A stretch of DNA of 64,000 nt from Streptomyces sp. MST-110588 (GTDB lineage: Bacteria; Actinomycetota; Actinomycetes; Streptomycetales; Streptomycetaceae), in contig NZ_CP074380.1 in assembly GCF_022695595.1 (NCBI RefSeq), positions 7,406,501-7,470,500 on the forward strand. The letters are read 5' to 3'. Position numbers and translations under genes: made by a program. Of this stretch, positions 48,474-57,068 are shown piece after piece (within the stretch, counting starts at the first letter, position 1; each line of letters opens with the position of its first letter). Under the pieces are notes generated by a model, which worked only from the letters and a program-made list of their open reading frames with translations, was not told the DNA's origin and ran no database searches.

Positions 48474-49478
48474 ATGGCAGAGGCGCTGGAGCTCACCGTC
48501 GGCGAACGGACGGTCCGGGTGTCGAACCCGGACAAGGTCTACTTCCCGCGGCGCGGCTTCACCAAGGCCGATGTGGTCCGCTACTACCTGGCCGTCGGCG
48601 ACGGCGTCCTGCGCGCCCTGAAGGACCGCCCCACGACGCTGGAACGCTACCCCGACGGGGTGGAGGGTGAGTCCTTCTTCCAGAAACGGGCGCCCAAGAA
48701 CCTCCCCGACTGGATCCCGACCGGCCGGATCACCTTTCCCAGCGGTCGGTACGCCGACGAGATCTGCCCCACCGAGCCCGCCGCCGTCCTGTGGGCGGCG
48801 AACCTGGGCTGTCTGACCTTTCACCCCTGGCCGGTGCGCCGTCACGACACCGAGCACCCGGACGAACTGCGCATCGACCTCGATCCGCAGCCCGGAACCG
48901 GCTACGGCGACGCGGTACGGGCCGCCCTCACCCTGCGCGAGGTCCTGGACGAACTCGGCCTGACCGGCTGGCCCAAGACCTCCGGCGGCCGTGGCCTGCA
49001 CGTCTTCGTCCCCATCGCTGCCGACTGGACCTTCACCCAGGTACGGCGCTCGGCGATCGCCGTGGCCCGGGAGCTGGAGCGGCGCGACCCGGAACGGATC
49101 ACCACCTCTTGGTGGAAGGAAGAGCGCGGCGCAAAATTATTTGTAGACTACAATCAAACGGCCCGTGACCGCACGATCGCCGGCGCCTACTCCGTACGGC
49201 CCTTCCCGCACGCACCGGTTTCCGCGCCACTGCGCTGGGAGGAACTGACCAGCGCCGTGCCCGAGGATTTTGACCTGGCCACCATGCCGGCCCGCTTCGC
49301 GGAGGCCGGAGATCCGTACGCCGACATGGACACCCACGCCTTCCGCCTGGACGCGGCCTTGGAACTGGCCGCCCGCGACGAGCGCGAACACGGTCTGGGC
49401 GACCTGCCCTACCCGCCGGAACACCCCAAGATGAAGGGCGAACCCAAACGGGTCCAGCCCAGCCGCGCCAAAAAATGA
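48474..49478 (+). CDS. ligD: LigD-type primase-polymerase (PolDom)
   Basis: NHEJ gap-filling polymerase of the archaeo-eukaryotic primase fold, 334 residues. Opening VSNPDKVYFPRRGFTKADVV, the metal-binding pair in LRIDLDPQPGTG near 132, and the nucleotide-binding KTSGGRGLHVFVPI are all present, as is the conserved segment AKLFVDYNQTARDRTIAGAY. That last segment is written in strikingly AT-rich codons, including a TTA leucine (49137-49139, codon 222), unlike the rest of the gene. It is divergent from the ligase gene. The TTA codon implies dependence on bldA tRNA, fitting a role in spores or late growth (inference). Confidence 0.93.
   Translation: MAEALELTVGERTVRVSNPDKVYFPRRGFTKADVVRYYLAVGDGVLRALKDRPTTLERYPDGVEGESFFQKRAPKNLPDWIPTGRITFPSGRYADEICPTEPAAVLWAANLGCLTFHPWPVRRHDTEHPDELRIDLDPQPGTGYGDAVRAALTLREVLDELGLTGWPKTSGGRGLHVFVPIAADWTFTQVRRSAIAVARELERRDPERITTSWWKEERGAKLFVDYNQTARDRTIAGAYSVRPFPHAPVSAPLRWEELTSAVPEDFDLATMPARFAEAGDPYADMDTHAFRLDAALELAARDEREHGLGDLPYPPEHPKMKGEPKRVQPSRAKK
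49131..49157. other. AT-rich patch with 13-bp palindrome inside the polymerase gene
   Basis: Within the coding region the nine codons at 49131-49157 use GCA, AAA, TTA, TTT, GTA, AAT and CAA, although every amino acid has a GC-ending codon. They contain TTGTAGACTACAA (49141-49153), perfect 6-bp arms around one base. A short hairpin CCACC-TCTT-GGTGG lies just upstream at 49102-49115. Confidence 0.7.
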
Positions 49479-49592
49479 CCCGCCCCGCACCACCCGCATC
49501 CCCCACTCCTCACCGACACCGCCCTCCCGGCACACCCTCCCGACACCTTCCCGTCTCCGCCTTCCCTGCCGCCTCCCTGCCTGTCTCCTCCC

Positions 49593-49948
49593 TCACCCGC
49601 CACCTTCCCGCCCGGCGCTGAGCCAGTCGTACGCGGCCCGCGCCGTGACTCCCCTCTGGCCGCCCTTGAACAGCAGCCCTGCGCCGGCACCGCCCCGATC
49701 GCGGCCCGCGAGGAGCCGGACAGCACCGCCATGGGATGCCCGGCGGCATACAGCCGCTCCACCAACCCACGCATCTCGGGGAAGGCCTGGGTACGGTCGC
49801 GTGCCAGCTCGACATAGGCACGGTTCTTCCCGGTCGGCAGCTCGTCGGGCAGTGCGTCGATGCCGCACTCGTCCCGAAGGGCCTCCAATGTCTCGCGCGT
49901 ACCGGTGCCGATGAAGCGGGTGTGCCGCTCCCAGGTGAAGTCCCGCAT
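49593..49948 (-). pseudogene. Remnant of a HAD-superfamily hydrolase
   Basis: The frame from the ATG at 49948 (purine-rich GAGGAGGGAGG upstream) reads like the cap and motif II of a HAD phosphatase: TGTRETLEALRDECGIDALP, AFPEMRGLVERLYAAGHP and MAVLSGSSRAAI with the conserved Ser. The N-terminal DxDxT nucleophile block and the C-terminal motifs are missing. The frame shifts near 49675 to GLLFKGGQRGVTARAAYDWL and stops at 49593. It is a decayed fragment rather than an active enzyme; the exact limits are uncertain. Confidence 0.45.
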
Positions 49949-50066
49949 GCACGCGCCTCCCTCCTCACCCTTACACCCGTACGGCCGAGGAGCCCGGCAC
50001 CCGTACAGGAAGCCCCCGAGTCACCCCTCCGATCACGCTCGCCGCCCCCGCCGATACGGTGCCGCC

Positions 50067-50735
50067 ATGTCGACAACCGGACCTCACGACCCTCACCACC
50101 CCCATGGCGCCCACGACCCCCACACGTTAGAAGCACCGGCCTTCGGATCTGTCGGAACGCTGGTCTACCGCTCGGCACGCCCCGAGGACGACGCGGCCAT
50201 CGAAGCCATCGACGGCTCGTTCACCACGGACACCGTCTTCGAGGTGGTGAACACCGGCACGGGATTCACCATCCGCCCCACCGCCGTGGACCCGCCGATC
50301 CACAAGGAGTTCCCGGACGACGAGGACGTCGAGGATGACGATGGCGACGAGGGCGAGGGCGAAGACGACGAGCGTTCGCCCGATGTCCACACCGTCGTGG
50401 CCGTCGACGGTGGCCATGTCTGTGGCTTCCTCACCACGAAGTACGCCTCCTGGAACCGCCGGCTGACCATCGCCGACGTCGAGGTGGCTCCCACCCACCG
50501 GGGCCAGGGCGTGGGCCGCACCTTGCTGCGTCATGCGGTCGACCGCGCGCGGGCCCTCGGCGCGAGCCACGTCTGGCTGGAGGTCACCAACATCAACGCC
50601 CCGGCCATCCGTGCCTATCTGCGCTTCGGCTTCACCTTCTGCGGACTGGACACCTCCTTGTACGACGGCACGGCATCCGCCGGCGAGACGGCACTGTTCA
50701 TGAGCCTGCCCTGCACCGACGCGCCCAGCGCCTGA
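50067..50735 (+). CDS. GNAT acetyltransferase, streptothricin N-acetyltransferase-like
   Basis: 222 residues. A His-rich N-terminal tail (about 25 residues) is followed by YRSARPEDDAAIEAIDGSFT, an acidic loop with runs of Asp/Glu, the acetyl-CoA site EVAPTHRGQGVGRTLL, and FGFTFCGLDTSLYDGTASAG near the end. These blocks match the streptothricin acetyltransferase of Streptomyces as I remember it, including the long acidic insert, so it may give self-resistance or nourseothricin resistance. Codon 21 is a TTA (50127-50129) but lies in the non-conserved tail. No streptothricin biosynthetic gene is present, so it is probably a stand-alone resistance-like gene. Confidence 0.82.
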   Translation: MSTTGPHDPHHPHGAHDPHTLEAPAFGSVGTLVYRSARPEDDAAIEAIDGSFTTDTVFEVVNTGTGFTIRPTAVDPPIHKEFPDDEDVEDDDGDEGEGEDDERSPDVHTVVAVDGGHVCGFLTTKYASWNRRLTIADVEVAPTHRGQGVGRTLLRHAVDRARALGASHVWLEVTNINAPAIRAYLRFGFTFCGLDTSLYDGTASAGETALFMSLPCTDAPSA

Positions 50736-50756
50736 CCACACCCGGCAGCGGGAGCC

Positions 50757-51236
50757 TCATCGTGGTTTCGCGGTGTTCCCCACCGCCTCGACCAGCGGAA
50801 GCATCCGGTGCGGCACCCGCTCCCGCAGTGCCACCTCCGTGCGGGTGCGCACCACACCGGGCAGCTTGATCAACTGCTGGATCACATCCTCCAGATGCGC
50901 CGCGTCCCGTGCCACCACCCGGGCCAGCAGGTCCCCGCCGCCGGTGGTCGAGAACGCCTCGATGATCTCCGGTACCTCGGCCAGCGCGTCCGCCATCTCC
51001 TCCAGGTGCCCCTGGGTGACCTCGATGTGGACGAACGCCAGGACCGGGTGACCGAGCGCGGCGGGGGACAGACGCGGGCCGTACTGCGTGATCACCCCGT
51101 CGCGCTCCAGCCGGTCCAGCCGCGCCTGGACCGTGCCCCGGGCGATACCGAGGATGCGCGCGTACTCCCGCACGCTCGTGCGCGGCTGTTCCAGCAGCAG
51201 CCGGAGGATCTTCGCGTCGAGGGCGTCCACAGCCAT
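50757..51236 (-). CDS. Lrp/AsnC-family regulator
   Basis: 159 residues, normal length. N-terminal helix-turn-helix (LDAKILRLLLEQPRTSVREY and ARILGIARGTVQARLDRLER) followed by the RAM effector domain (VLAFVHIEVTQGHLEEMADA, then TTGGGDLLARVVARDAAHLE). These proteins sense amino acids and act as dimers to octamers. The gene ends 21 bp from the convergent acetyltransferase gene. Its upstream neighbours on the same strand encode an ABC system 170 bp away, with no overlap, so no target can be named. Confidence 0.92.
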   Translation of the reverse strand: MAVDALDAKILRLLLEQPRTSVREYARILGIARGTVQARLDRLERDGVITQYGPRLSPAALGHPVLAFVHIEVTQGHLEEMADALAEVPEIIEAFSTTGGGDLLARVVARDAAHLEDVIQQLIKLPGVVRTRTEVALRERVPHRMLPLVEAVGNTAKPR

Positions 51237-51407
51237 GTTCCAACAGCCTCCTCATCTTCGGCAACGAGCCTCTGCGAATGTACCAATGGCCCTCCCAAGG
51301 CTCGGTCACCTGGACCACTGGCCCACCCCGTACGCGGTCACTGCGCCATAGCCCCGCGCGTCGTCCGTGGCCTGGGCGCCGCCGGCGACGGAAAGCGCCT
51401 TCGGCGC

Positions 51408-52280
51408 TCAGGCGTCGCGTGAGCGGAGTACGCAGTACCCGACGACATTGGCCGCCACCGCCCATATCGCCAGCAGCCCCACGGCCGCCGGAGTGCCGTA
51501 CGCCTGGTTCTCGGCGACCCCCATCAGATGCATGCCGGCCGGTCCGGGCAGGTAGTCGGCCGCCTTGGAGAGGAACTCCACCGACGTGGACTGCATGGTC
51601 ATCGGAAGTACCAGCATCAACAGGAACCCCACGGTGAGCGTGCCCGCGACGCTGCGGACGGCTGCACCTATACCCACGACGATGACACCTGTGGCGGCGA
51701 GATAGCCTCCGACGGCGAACGCCCGGGCGACGGCGTCCTCGGCGGTCACCGACTGTGCCGCATCACCGAGCGCGGCGACGGCGGACCCCACCCCCACGGG
51801 CGTGAGCACCAGGCCGGACACGAAGAGCACCGGGAAGAGCACCAGGCATTTCGCCAGCAGCACCCGATAGCGGACCGGCACCCACAGCAGCGTCGAACGG
51901 ATACTGCCGGTCGAGTATTCGGTCGCCATGACCATCGTGGCCAGTGCCAGAACCCCGAACTGGCCCATGAACGCGACCCCGGTCCCCAGATTGTCCAGCG
52001 GCGCGGTCGGCAGCCCGCCACCGGAGCCGTCCGCGGGAGCGGACCGCGCGGCACCACCCGCGATGACCGTATAGGCGATGATCAGCGCCGCCGTCGAGGC
52101 GAGAGCCACCCAGGTGGAGCGCACGGTCCATAACTTGGTCCACTCCGCGGCGATGGCCCCGACCAGCCCACCGCGTCCCTTTTGGCCTGTCACCCCCGCT
52201 CCGCGAGGAGCAACAGGGGAAGGGACGGTGTCTGACGCGGTGGAGGAATCAACGGAGGAACCAGCGGTTCTGTTACTCAT
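51408..52280 (-). CDS. ABC-2 type membrane permease
   Basis: 290 residues with a Ser/Thr/Pro-rich N-terminus of about 35 residues and six membrane segments, in the style AAEWTKLWTVRSTWVALAST followed by MGQFGVLALATMVMATEYST. The conserved cytoplasmic EYxxGSIRSTL motif is present. It overlaps the ATPase gene by four bases (ATGA). Such pairs in Streptomyces export or exclude antibiotics and peptides; a specific substrate cannot be named. Confidence 0.9.
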   Translation of the reverse strand: MSNRTAGSSVDSSTASDTVPSPVAPRGAGVTGQKGRGGLVGAIAAEWTKLWTVRSTWVALASTAALIIAYTVIAGGAARSAPADGSGGGLPTAPLDNLGTGVAFMGQFGVLALATMVMATEYSTGSIRSTLLWVPVRYRVLLAKCLVLFPVLFVSGLVLTPVGVGSAVAALGDAAQSVTAEDAVARAFAVGGYLAATGVIVVGIGAAVRSVAGTLTVGFLLMLVLPMTMQSTSVEFLSKAADYLPGPAGMHLMGVAENQAYGTPAAVGLLAIWAVAANVVGYCVLRSRDA

Positions 52281-53251
52281 GACGTCGGCTCCGCCTTGTC
52301 TGCCGAGGGCCCCGGTGGGGTGCCGTGATGAATGCCGTATTCGATGCTGGAGGCGGTCAGTTGCATGTACGCCTCCTCCAACGAGGGTGCAAGGGCGCGG
52401 AGTTCATGCAGGCGTATGCTGGCTTCATGGGCGATGTCACCGATCCGCTCCACGGTCGCGCCACGTATCGTCAGCACGTCATCGTCGCTGTCATCGTCAT
52501 CGGAGCGGTCCACGGCGAAGCCGGCCACGGCTGTCCGCCGCTCCATTTCCTCCCGTCCGCTTCGCTCCGGCACCCGCACCCGGACCGTGTCCCGCGCACT
52601 GCGCCGCACCAACTGTTCCATCGGTTCGTGCGCGATGAGCCGGCCCCTGCCGATGATGACCAACTGGTCGGCCGTCTGCTGCATCTCACTCATCAAATGA
52701 CTGGAGAGAAAAACGGTCCGGCCTTCCCCGGCCAGTGACCGGGCCGTCTCCCGGACCCAGCGCACACCGTCCGGATCGAGCCCGTTCACCGGCTCGTCGA
52801 AGATCAGTACACCGGGGTCGCCCAACAGCGCGCCGGCGATACCGAGCCGCTGCCCCATACCGAGGGAGAAGAGCCCGGCCTTCCGCTCGGCGACCGAGGT
52901 CAGGCCGACCGTTTCCAGTACCTCCTCGACACGACGGCCCGGAATACCGTTGCTACGCGCCATGGCCAGCAGATGATGGCGGGCGCTGCGCCCCGGGTGC
53001 AGCGCCTTCGCTTCCAGGAGAGCCCCGATTTCCCGTGTGGGATACCGCAATTCCTCATAACGCTTTCCGTTGACCAATGCCTCCCCGGCCGTCGGACGGT
53101 CCAGGCCGAGAATCATCCGCATCGTCGTGGATTTCCCGGCACCGTTGGGACCGAGAAAACCGGTCACGTGTCCCGGCCCGATATCCGCATGCAAGTCGTC
53201 CACGGCGGTGACTTCTCCATAGCGTTTGGTCAGTCCCCTGAGCGTGATCAT
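52277..53251 (-). CDS. ABC transporter ATP-binding protein
   Basis: 324 residues. Walker A GFLGPNGAGKSTTM, the signature region FSLGMGQRLGIAGALLGD (LGMGQ in place of LSGGQ, as in many DrrA-like ATPases), Walker B LIFDEPVNGLDPDG and the switch His in LSSHLMSEM. A long C-terminal extension carries an Asp-rich loop (DRSDDDDSDDDV) and ends HHGTPPGPSADK. The start is preceded by AGGGAG. It energises the following permease. The promoter must lie in the 53252-53427 gap. Confidence 0.93.
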   Translation of the reverse strand: MITLRGLTKRYGEVTAVDDLHADIGPGHVTGFLGPNGAGKSTTMRMILGLDRPTAGEALVNGKRYEELRYPTREIGALLEAKALHPGRSARHHLLAMARSNGIPGRRVEEVLETVGLTSVAERKAGLFSLGMGQRLGIAGALLGDPGVLIFDEPVNGLDPDGVRWVRETARSLAGEGRTVFLSSHLMSEMQQTADQLVIIGRGRLIAHEPMEQLVRRSARDTVRVRVPERSGREEMERRTAVAGFAVDRSDDDDSDDDVLTIRGATVERIGDIAHEASIRLHELRALAPSLEEAYMQLTASSIEYGIHHGTPPGPSADKAEPTS

Positions 53252-53427
53252 GTGAGTCTCCCTGTCGAAGTGGTGACGTGATCAACGCTAGAAAACGCGA
53301 CGGGTCCGGCACATCCGACCAAAGGAATCGATCGTCTATAACTTTCGCTGCGTCCCACCCCCTCTTTGGAGACCACTCCATCGACACGGTGGCCGGACCG
53401 AGCAGATGGAACCGGAACGAGGGGACC

Positions 53428-53464
53428 AGCCGGCCCGGCGGTTCGTCGAACCGCCGGGCCGGCT
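53428..53464. terminator. Strong 37-bp hairpin
   Basis: AGCCGGCCCGGCGGTTCG pairs perfectly with its complement across a single T (18-bp arms; loop TTCGTCGAA in practice). It lies downstream of the large permease gene read leftward, with the MITE lying between stop codon and hairpin, and upstream of the next ABC operon, so it should insulate the two. Confidence 0.75.
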
Positions 53465-53493
53465 GCTGTGCCGTGGGGAATCACCGGCGAACG

Positions 53494-53662
53494 CTAGGGC
53501 GCTTCTGACGGATCTCCGCGGCCTCGCGACGCCCGGCACGCACCCTCGCCGCACGGCGCAAAGGGACAGGTGGCTCCGCCACATGACCCTTCACACCGCA
53601 CGCCGAGCGCACGCACCGAACACCGCTCCGTCTTCCACGGAGATCCATCAGAAACGCCCTAG
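53494..53662. mobile_element. CTAG-targeting MITE, copy 2, at a stop codon
   Basis: Same 169-bp unit as at 15115-15283, with two base differences (C for T at 53509 and A for C near 53620). CTAG flanks both sides (53494-53497 and 53659-53662). The right-hand CTAG contains the TAG stop of the leftward permease gene. Removing the element leaves GAC-TAG at the same place, so the coding sequence was not changed and the target was the stop codon itself. Confidence 0.88.
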
Positions 53663-56172
53663 TCGCCGGCGATCGCCACCAGCATGTTCGTACGGGCCGC
53701 CCGGCGGGCGGGCCACATCGCGGCCAGTACGGCGGCGGCGCCGATCCCGGCCAGCGCCGGACCGATGACCGTCAGCGGGAGGGTGAAGTCCCACAACCGC
53801 TGCCCGAACATGGCGTGTTGCATGACGGCTCCCGCCGGGACGCCCACCACCACACCGAGCAGCGCGCCGAAGAGCGATATGACGATGCTCTCGACCCTGA
53901 TGGTTCTGCGGACCTGGAGACGTGTCGCGCCCACCGCGCGGATCACTCCGATCTCACGGGTGCGTTCCATGACCGACAGCACAAGGGTGTTGACGACACC
54001 GAACACAGCGATCAGGAGCGCCACCCCGAACATCGCGTACATCAGCGTGAACGCCAGCGACTGGTGCTCCACGCCCTGCCGCACCAGTGTCTCGCGGTCG
54101 CCGACGATCACGTCCGGACGGTCGCGGAAGGCCGCCTCGATACCGGCCCGGGCCCTGGCAGGGTCGGGCCCGGTGGCGTAGAGCGTGGTGATCTGCTTGC
54201 GGAGTGCGGCAGGCGCCCGGGCGACGTCCAGGAAGATGCTGGCCTGCAACTCCGTGGCGTCGTAAATGCCCACGACGGATTGAGTGACGGAGGTCCTGGC
54301 GTCCAGATGAAGGGTGATCTTGTCGTTCATGCCCAGGCCCATCATGTCGGCCTGGTTCTGCGATATCACCACACCGTGTTCAAGGTCGGGGCTGCCCGCC
54401 GTGATGTGCGGGGTGAGGACGCCCTTGAGCCCCGCGGGTTCGATCGCGGAGATCCGCCGCTCGGTTCTGCCGCCCTTGTAGGTGAGCCCGACCAGTACGT
54501 CACGGCTGCCCGCCACGTGAGAGACGCCCGGCAGCGATGTGACCTTGGCGGCTTCGGCGGGAGTCAGGCAGGACCCGCCGCCGGCCGCGGACTGCAGGAC
54601 CGTGGTGGTGTCCGGCACGTTCGCCCGGGTCGTCGAGGCGATCAGCGCGGAGAACGAAGCGCTGAGTGTGGCGAACGCGCAGACCAGGGCCAGGCCGACG
54701 GTGATGGCCGTCGCCGTGCCCGACGTACGCCGCGGGTCGCCGACCGCGTTGCGCAGCCCCAGCCGCAGCGCCGGCCGCGACCGCGCACCCAGCAGGCGGG
54801 CCGCGGGACGCAGGACCACCTCGGCGAAGAAGGGCGCGAGCACGATCATGCCGGCCACACCGAGCACCGCCCCCACCAGACCGATGATGCGTGCGGCATT
54901 GGACGAACTCGGGTCCGCGGTGGCGAGGACCAGCGCCGTACCCAGGACGACGAAGCCGAGGCCCAGCACATGACGTATCCGCTTGGTCCCCCGCGGAGGG
55001 ATCGCGTCGGTCCGCAGTGCGGCGACCGGCGGCACGGAGGCGGCACGCCGGGCCGAGCCGTATGCGGCCAGTGTGCTGACCAGCAGGGCGACCGCGTAGC
55101 CGAGGGCGATGGCCACCGGGCCGACGGTGAAGGCGACATCGTCCCCCGGGCGCATCACCGAGATCATGGAGGGGCCCAGCGCCACCCCTCCCAGCGTGCC
55201 GACGGTGCCTCCGGCCAGACCGAGCACACAGGCTTCCGCGATGATCCCGGCCCGCACCTGCCGCTTGCGGGCACCCACCGCCCTCAGCAGCGCGAACTGC
55301 CGGGTGCGCTGTGTCACCAGCAAGGTGAAGGTGTTGCTGATCACGAACATGCCGACCAGCAGCGCGACCGCCGCGAACGGCAGCATCGTCATCCGCAACT
55401 CCTGCGCCGTCGCCTCCGATTGGCGCATGGCGGCGTCGGCCAGCGCACCACCCGTCTCGACATGGCAGTCGCCGGGCACCGCCTTGCGCACGGCCGCTTC
55501 GAGCGCTCCGGCGGACGTACCGGACTCGGTCGACAGCTCGATGCGGTGATAGCGCGTGCCCAGGAGCCTTACGGCGGTCCGTGTGTCGTACGCGACCACC
55601 GGTATCGCGTCGGACGCCTCATCGGAGTCCGTCGTCGTCTCCGGCCCCAGTCGGCGGTACGTGAACAGCCCGGACACCACGGCCCGGTCCGTACGGCCGT
55701 CGGACAGCAGTATGCGCGTGGTCGTCCCCACCTTGATGCCGGCGGCGTCGGCGTCGGTCCGGTTGAGCGCCACCTGGCCGGGCCCGGAGGGGGCCTTGCC
55801 CGCCTCCAACGTGAAGCGTGTGCCGTGACTCCAGTTGGTGCCGGCCCGGTCCAGGACGGTGGCGGTCCTCACGAACTTGCCGCCGGGCCCGACCAGCCCG
55901 GCCCGGCCGACGATCACGCCTTCGGCGCGGCCCACGCCGGGTATCCGGGAGAGCCGGTCCCGGTCCGCGGGGGTCAGCAGCGGATCCTTCCCGGGACTCT
56001 GCACCGAGACGCCGACATCCGTACGGGTCTCCTGGCCTGCCAGGGTGGTGGCGACGGATTCGCTGACCACCCAGCTTCCGACCGTGGCGGTCACACCGAG
56101 GGCGATGGCGACCAGCGTCATCACCACCCGGCCCTTGTGCGCGAGCAGGTCCCGCAGCATGGTTCTCAGCAT
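53659..56172 (-). CDS. FtsX/MacB-type ABC permease
   Basis: 837 residues with two FtsX units. An N-terminal helix (KGRVVMTLVAIALGVTATVG) precedes a large extracellular region; three helices with FAAVALLVGMFVISNTFTLL follow; a second extracellular region begins after LRLGLRNAVGDPRRTSGTAT; the last helices contain TLMYAMFGVALLIAVFGVVN and the end reads WPARRAARTNMLVAIAGD. The start shares one base with the ATPase stop (TGATG). Such large permeases with a LolD-like ATPase act mechanically on envelope substrates or in antibiotic sensing. The adjacent divergent two-component system is a common partner that controls them. Its stop codon is bounded by a MITE. Confidence 0.92.
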   Translation of the reverse strand: MLRTMLRDLLAHKGRVVMTLVAIALGVTATVGSWVVSESVATTLAGQETRTDVGVSVQSPGKDPLLTPADRDRLSRIPGVGRAEGVIVGRAGLVGPGGKFVRTATVLDRAGTNWSHGTRFTLEAGKAPSGPGQVALNRTDADAAGIKVGTTTRILLSDGRTDRAVVSGLFTYRRLGPETTTDSDEASDAIPVVAYDTRTAVRLLGTRYHRIELSTESGTSAGALEAAVRKAVPGDCHVETGGALADAAMRQSEATAQELRMTMLPFAAVALLVGMFVISNTFTLLVTQRTRQFALLRAVGARKRQVRAGIIAEACVLGLAGGTVGTLGGVALGPSMISVMRPGDDVAFTVGPVAIALGYAVALLVSTLAAYGSARRAASVPPVAALRTDAIPPRGTKRIRHVLGLGFVVLGTALVLATADPSSSNAARIIGLVGAVLGVAGMIVLAPFFAEVVLRPAARLLGARSRPALRLGLRNAVGDPRRTSGTATAITVGLALVCAFATLSASFSALIASTTRANVPDTTTVLQSAAGGGSCLTPAEAAKVTSLPGVSHVAGSRDVLVGLTYKGGRTERRISAIEPAGLKGVLTPHITAGSPDLEHGVVISQNQADMMGLGMNDKITLHLDARTSVTQSVVGIYDATELQASIFLDVARAPAALRKQITTLYATGPDPARARAGIEAAFRDRPDVIVGDRETLVRQGVEHQSLAFTLMYAMFGVALLIAVFGVVNTLVLSVMERTREIGVIRAVGATRLQVRRTIRVESIVISLFGALLGVVVGVPAGAVMQHAMFGQRLWDFTLPLTVIGPALAGIGAAAVLAAMWPARRAARTNMLVAIAGD

Positions 56173-56915
56173 CAGGCAGCGGCCTTCTCGAAGGACTTCA
56201 TGCGCTCCAGCACGGCGTCCGCGGTCGGTGTGCAGATCTCATCCACGATGTGGCCGTCCTTGAGGAACAGCACCCGGTCCGCGTACGCGGCGGCGCTCGG
56301 CTCATGGGTCACCATCACCACCGTCCGACCGAGGTCGTCCACGCCGCGGCGCAGGAACCGCAGCAGTTCGGCAGAGGCGGCCGAGTCCAGCGCGCCGGTC
56401 GGCTCGTCGGCGAACACCACCTCGGGCCGGGTGACCAGCGCCCGTGCACACGCCACGCGCTGCTGCTGTCCGCCGGAGAGTTGACTCGGCCGGTGGCCGA
56501 GCCGGTCGCGCAGGTTCAGTGTCGTGATGACCTTGTCCAGGAGCGCCTGATCGGGCTTGCGTCCGGCCAGGTCGAAGGGGAGCGTGATGTTCTCCAGGGC
56601 GGTGAGCGTGGGCAGCAGGTTGAACGCCTGGAAGACGAACCCCACGCGGTCACGGCGCAGATCGGTCAAGGCGTCGTCACGCAAAGCGGTCAACTCGGTG
56701 TCACCGAGCCACACTTTGCCCTCGTCGGCCCGGTCGAGCCCGGCGAGGCAATGCATCAGCGTCGACTTCCCGGAGCCGGACGGCCCCATGATCGCGGTGA
56801 ATTCCCCGCACGGGAACGCGACGTCCACCCCGGCGAGCGCGACCACGCGGGAGTCGCCCGAGCCGTAGCGCTTGGTGAGACCGGTGGCGCGGACGGCGGT
56901 TGTTGTCTGTGTCAT
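56172..56915 (-). CDS. LolD/MacB-type ABC ATPase
   Basis: 247 residues, standard for the class. Walker A IMGPSGSGKSTLMHCLAG, Q-loop region VGFVFQAFNLLPTLTALENI, signature LSGGQQQRVACARALVTR, Walker B VVFADEPTGALDSAAS, H-loop VMVTHEPSAAAYADRV. It is the first gene of a two-gene operon with the FtsX-type permease and is divergent from the histidine kinase gene. Confidence 0.95.
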   Translation of the reverse strand: MTQTTTAVRATGLTKRYGSGDSRVVALAGVDVAFPCGEFTAIMGPSGSGKSTLMHCLAGLDRADEGKVWLGDTELTALRDDALTDLRRDRVGFVFQAFNLLPTLTALENITLPFDLAGRKPDQALLDKVITTLNLRDRLGHRPSQLSGGQQQRVACARALVTRPEVVFADEPTGALDSAASAELLRFLRRGVDDLGRTVVMVTHEPSAAAYADRVLFLKDGHIVDEICTPTADAVLERMKSFEKAAA

Positions 56916-56982
56916 GGAAGGGAGTGTCCGAGCGCGGACCGGCCCGGCACGTCACCTGAACGGCCAGAAACACCCCTGACTT

Positions 56983-57005
56983 AAGTTGAGGCCACGCTCA
57001 ACCTT
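56983..57005. promoter_or_regulatory. Inverted repeat between ABC and two-component operons
   Basis: AAGTTGAG (56983-56990) and CTCAACCTT (56997-57005) form an imperfect inverted repeat around GCCACG, in the 153-bp divergent gap. It is placed to serve as the binding site of the NarL-type response regulator and could control both operons. Confidence 0.55.
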
Positions 57006-57068
57006 GGTGCAGCCGGGGCAAGACGTTCGGCAGAAGCCGAGCGCGTCATGAACAACTAGGCTCGGTGT

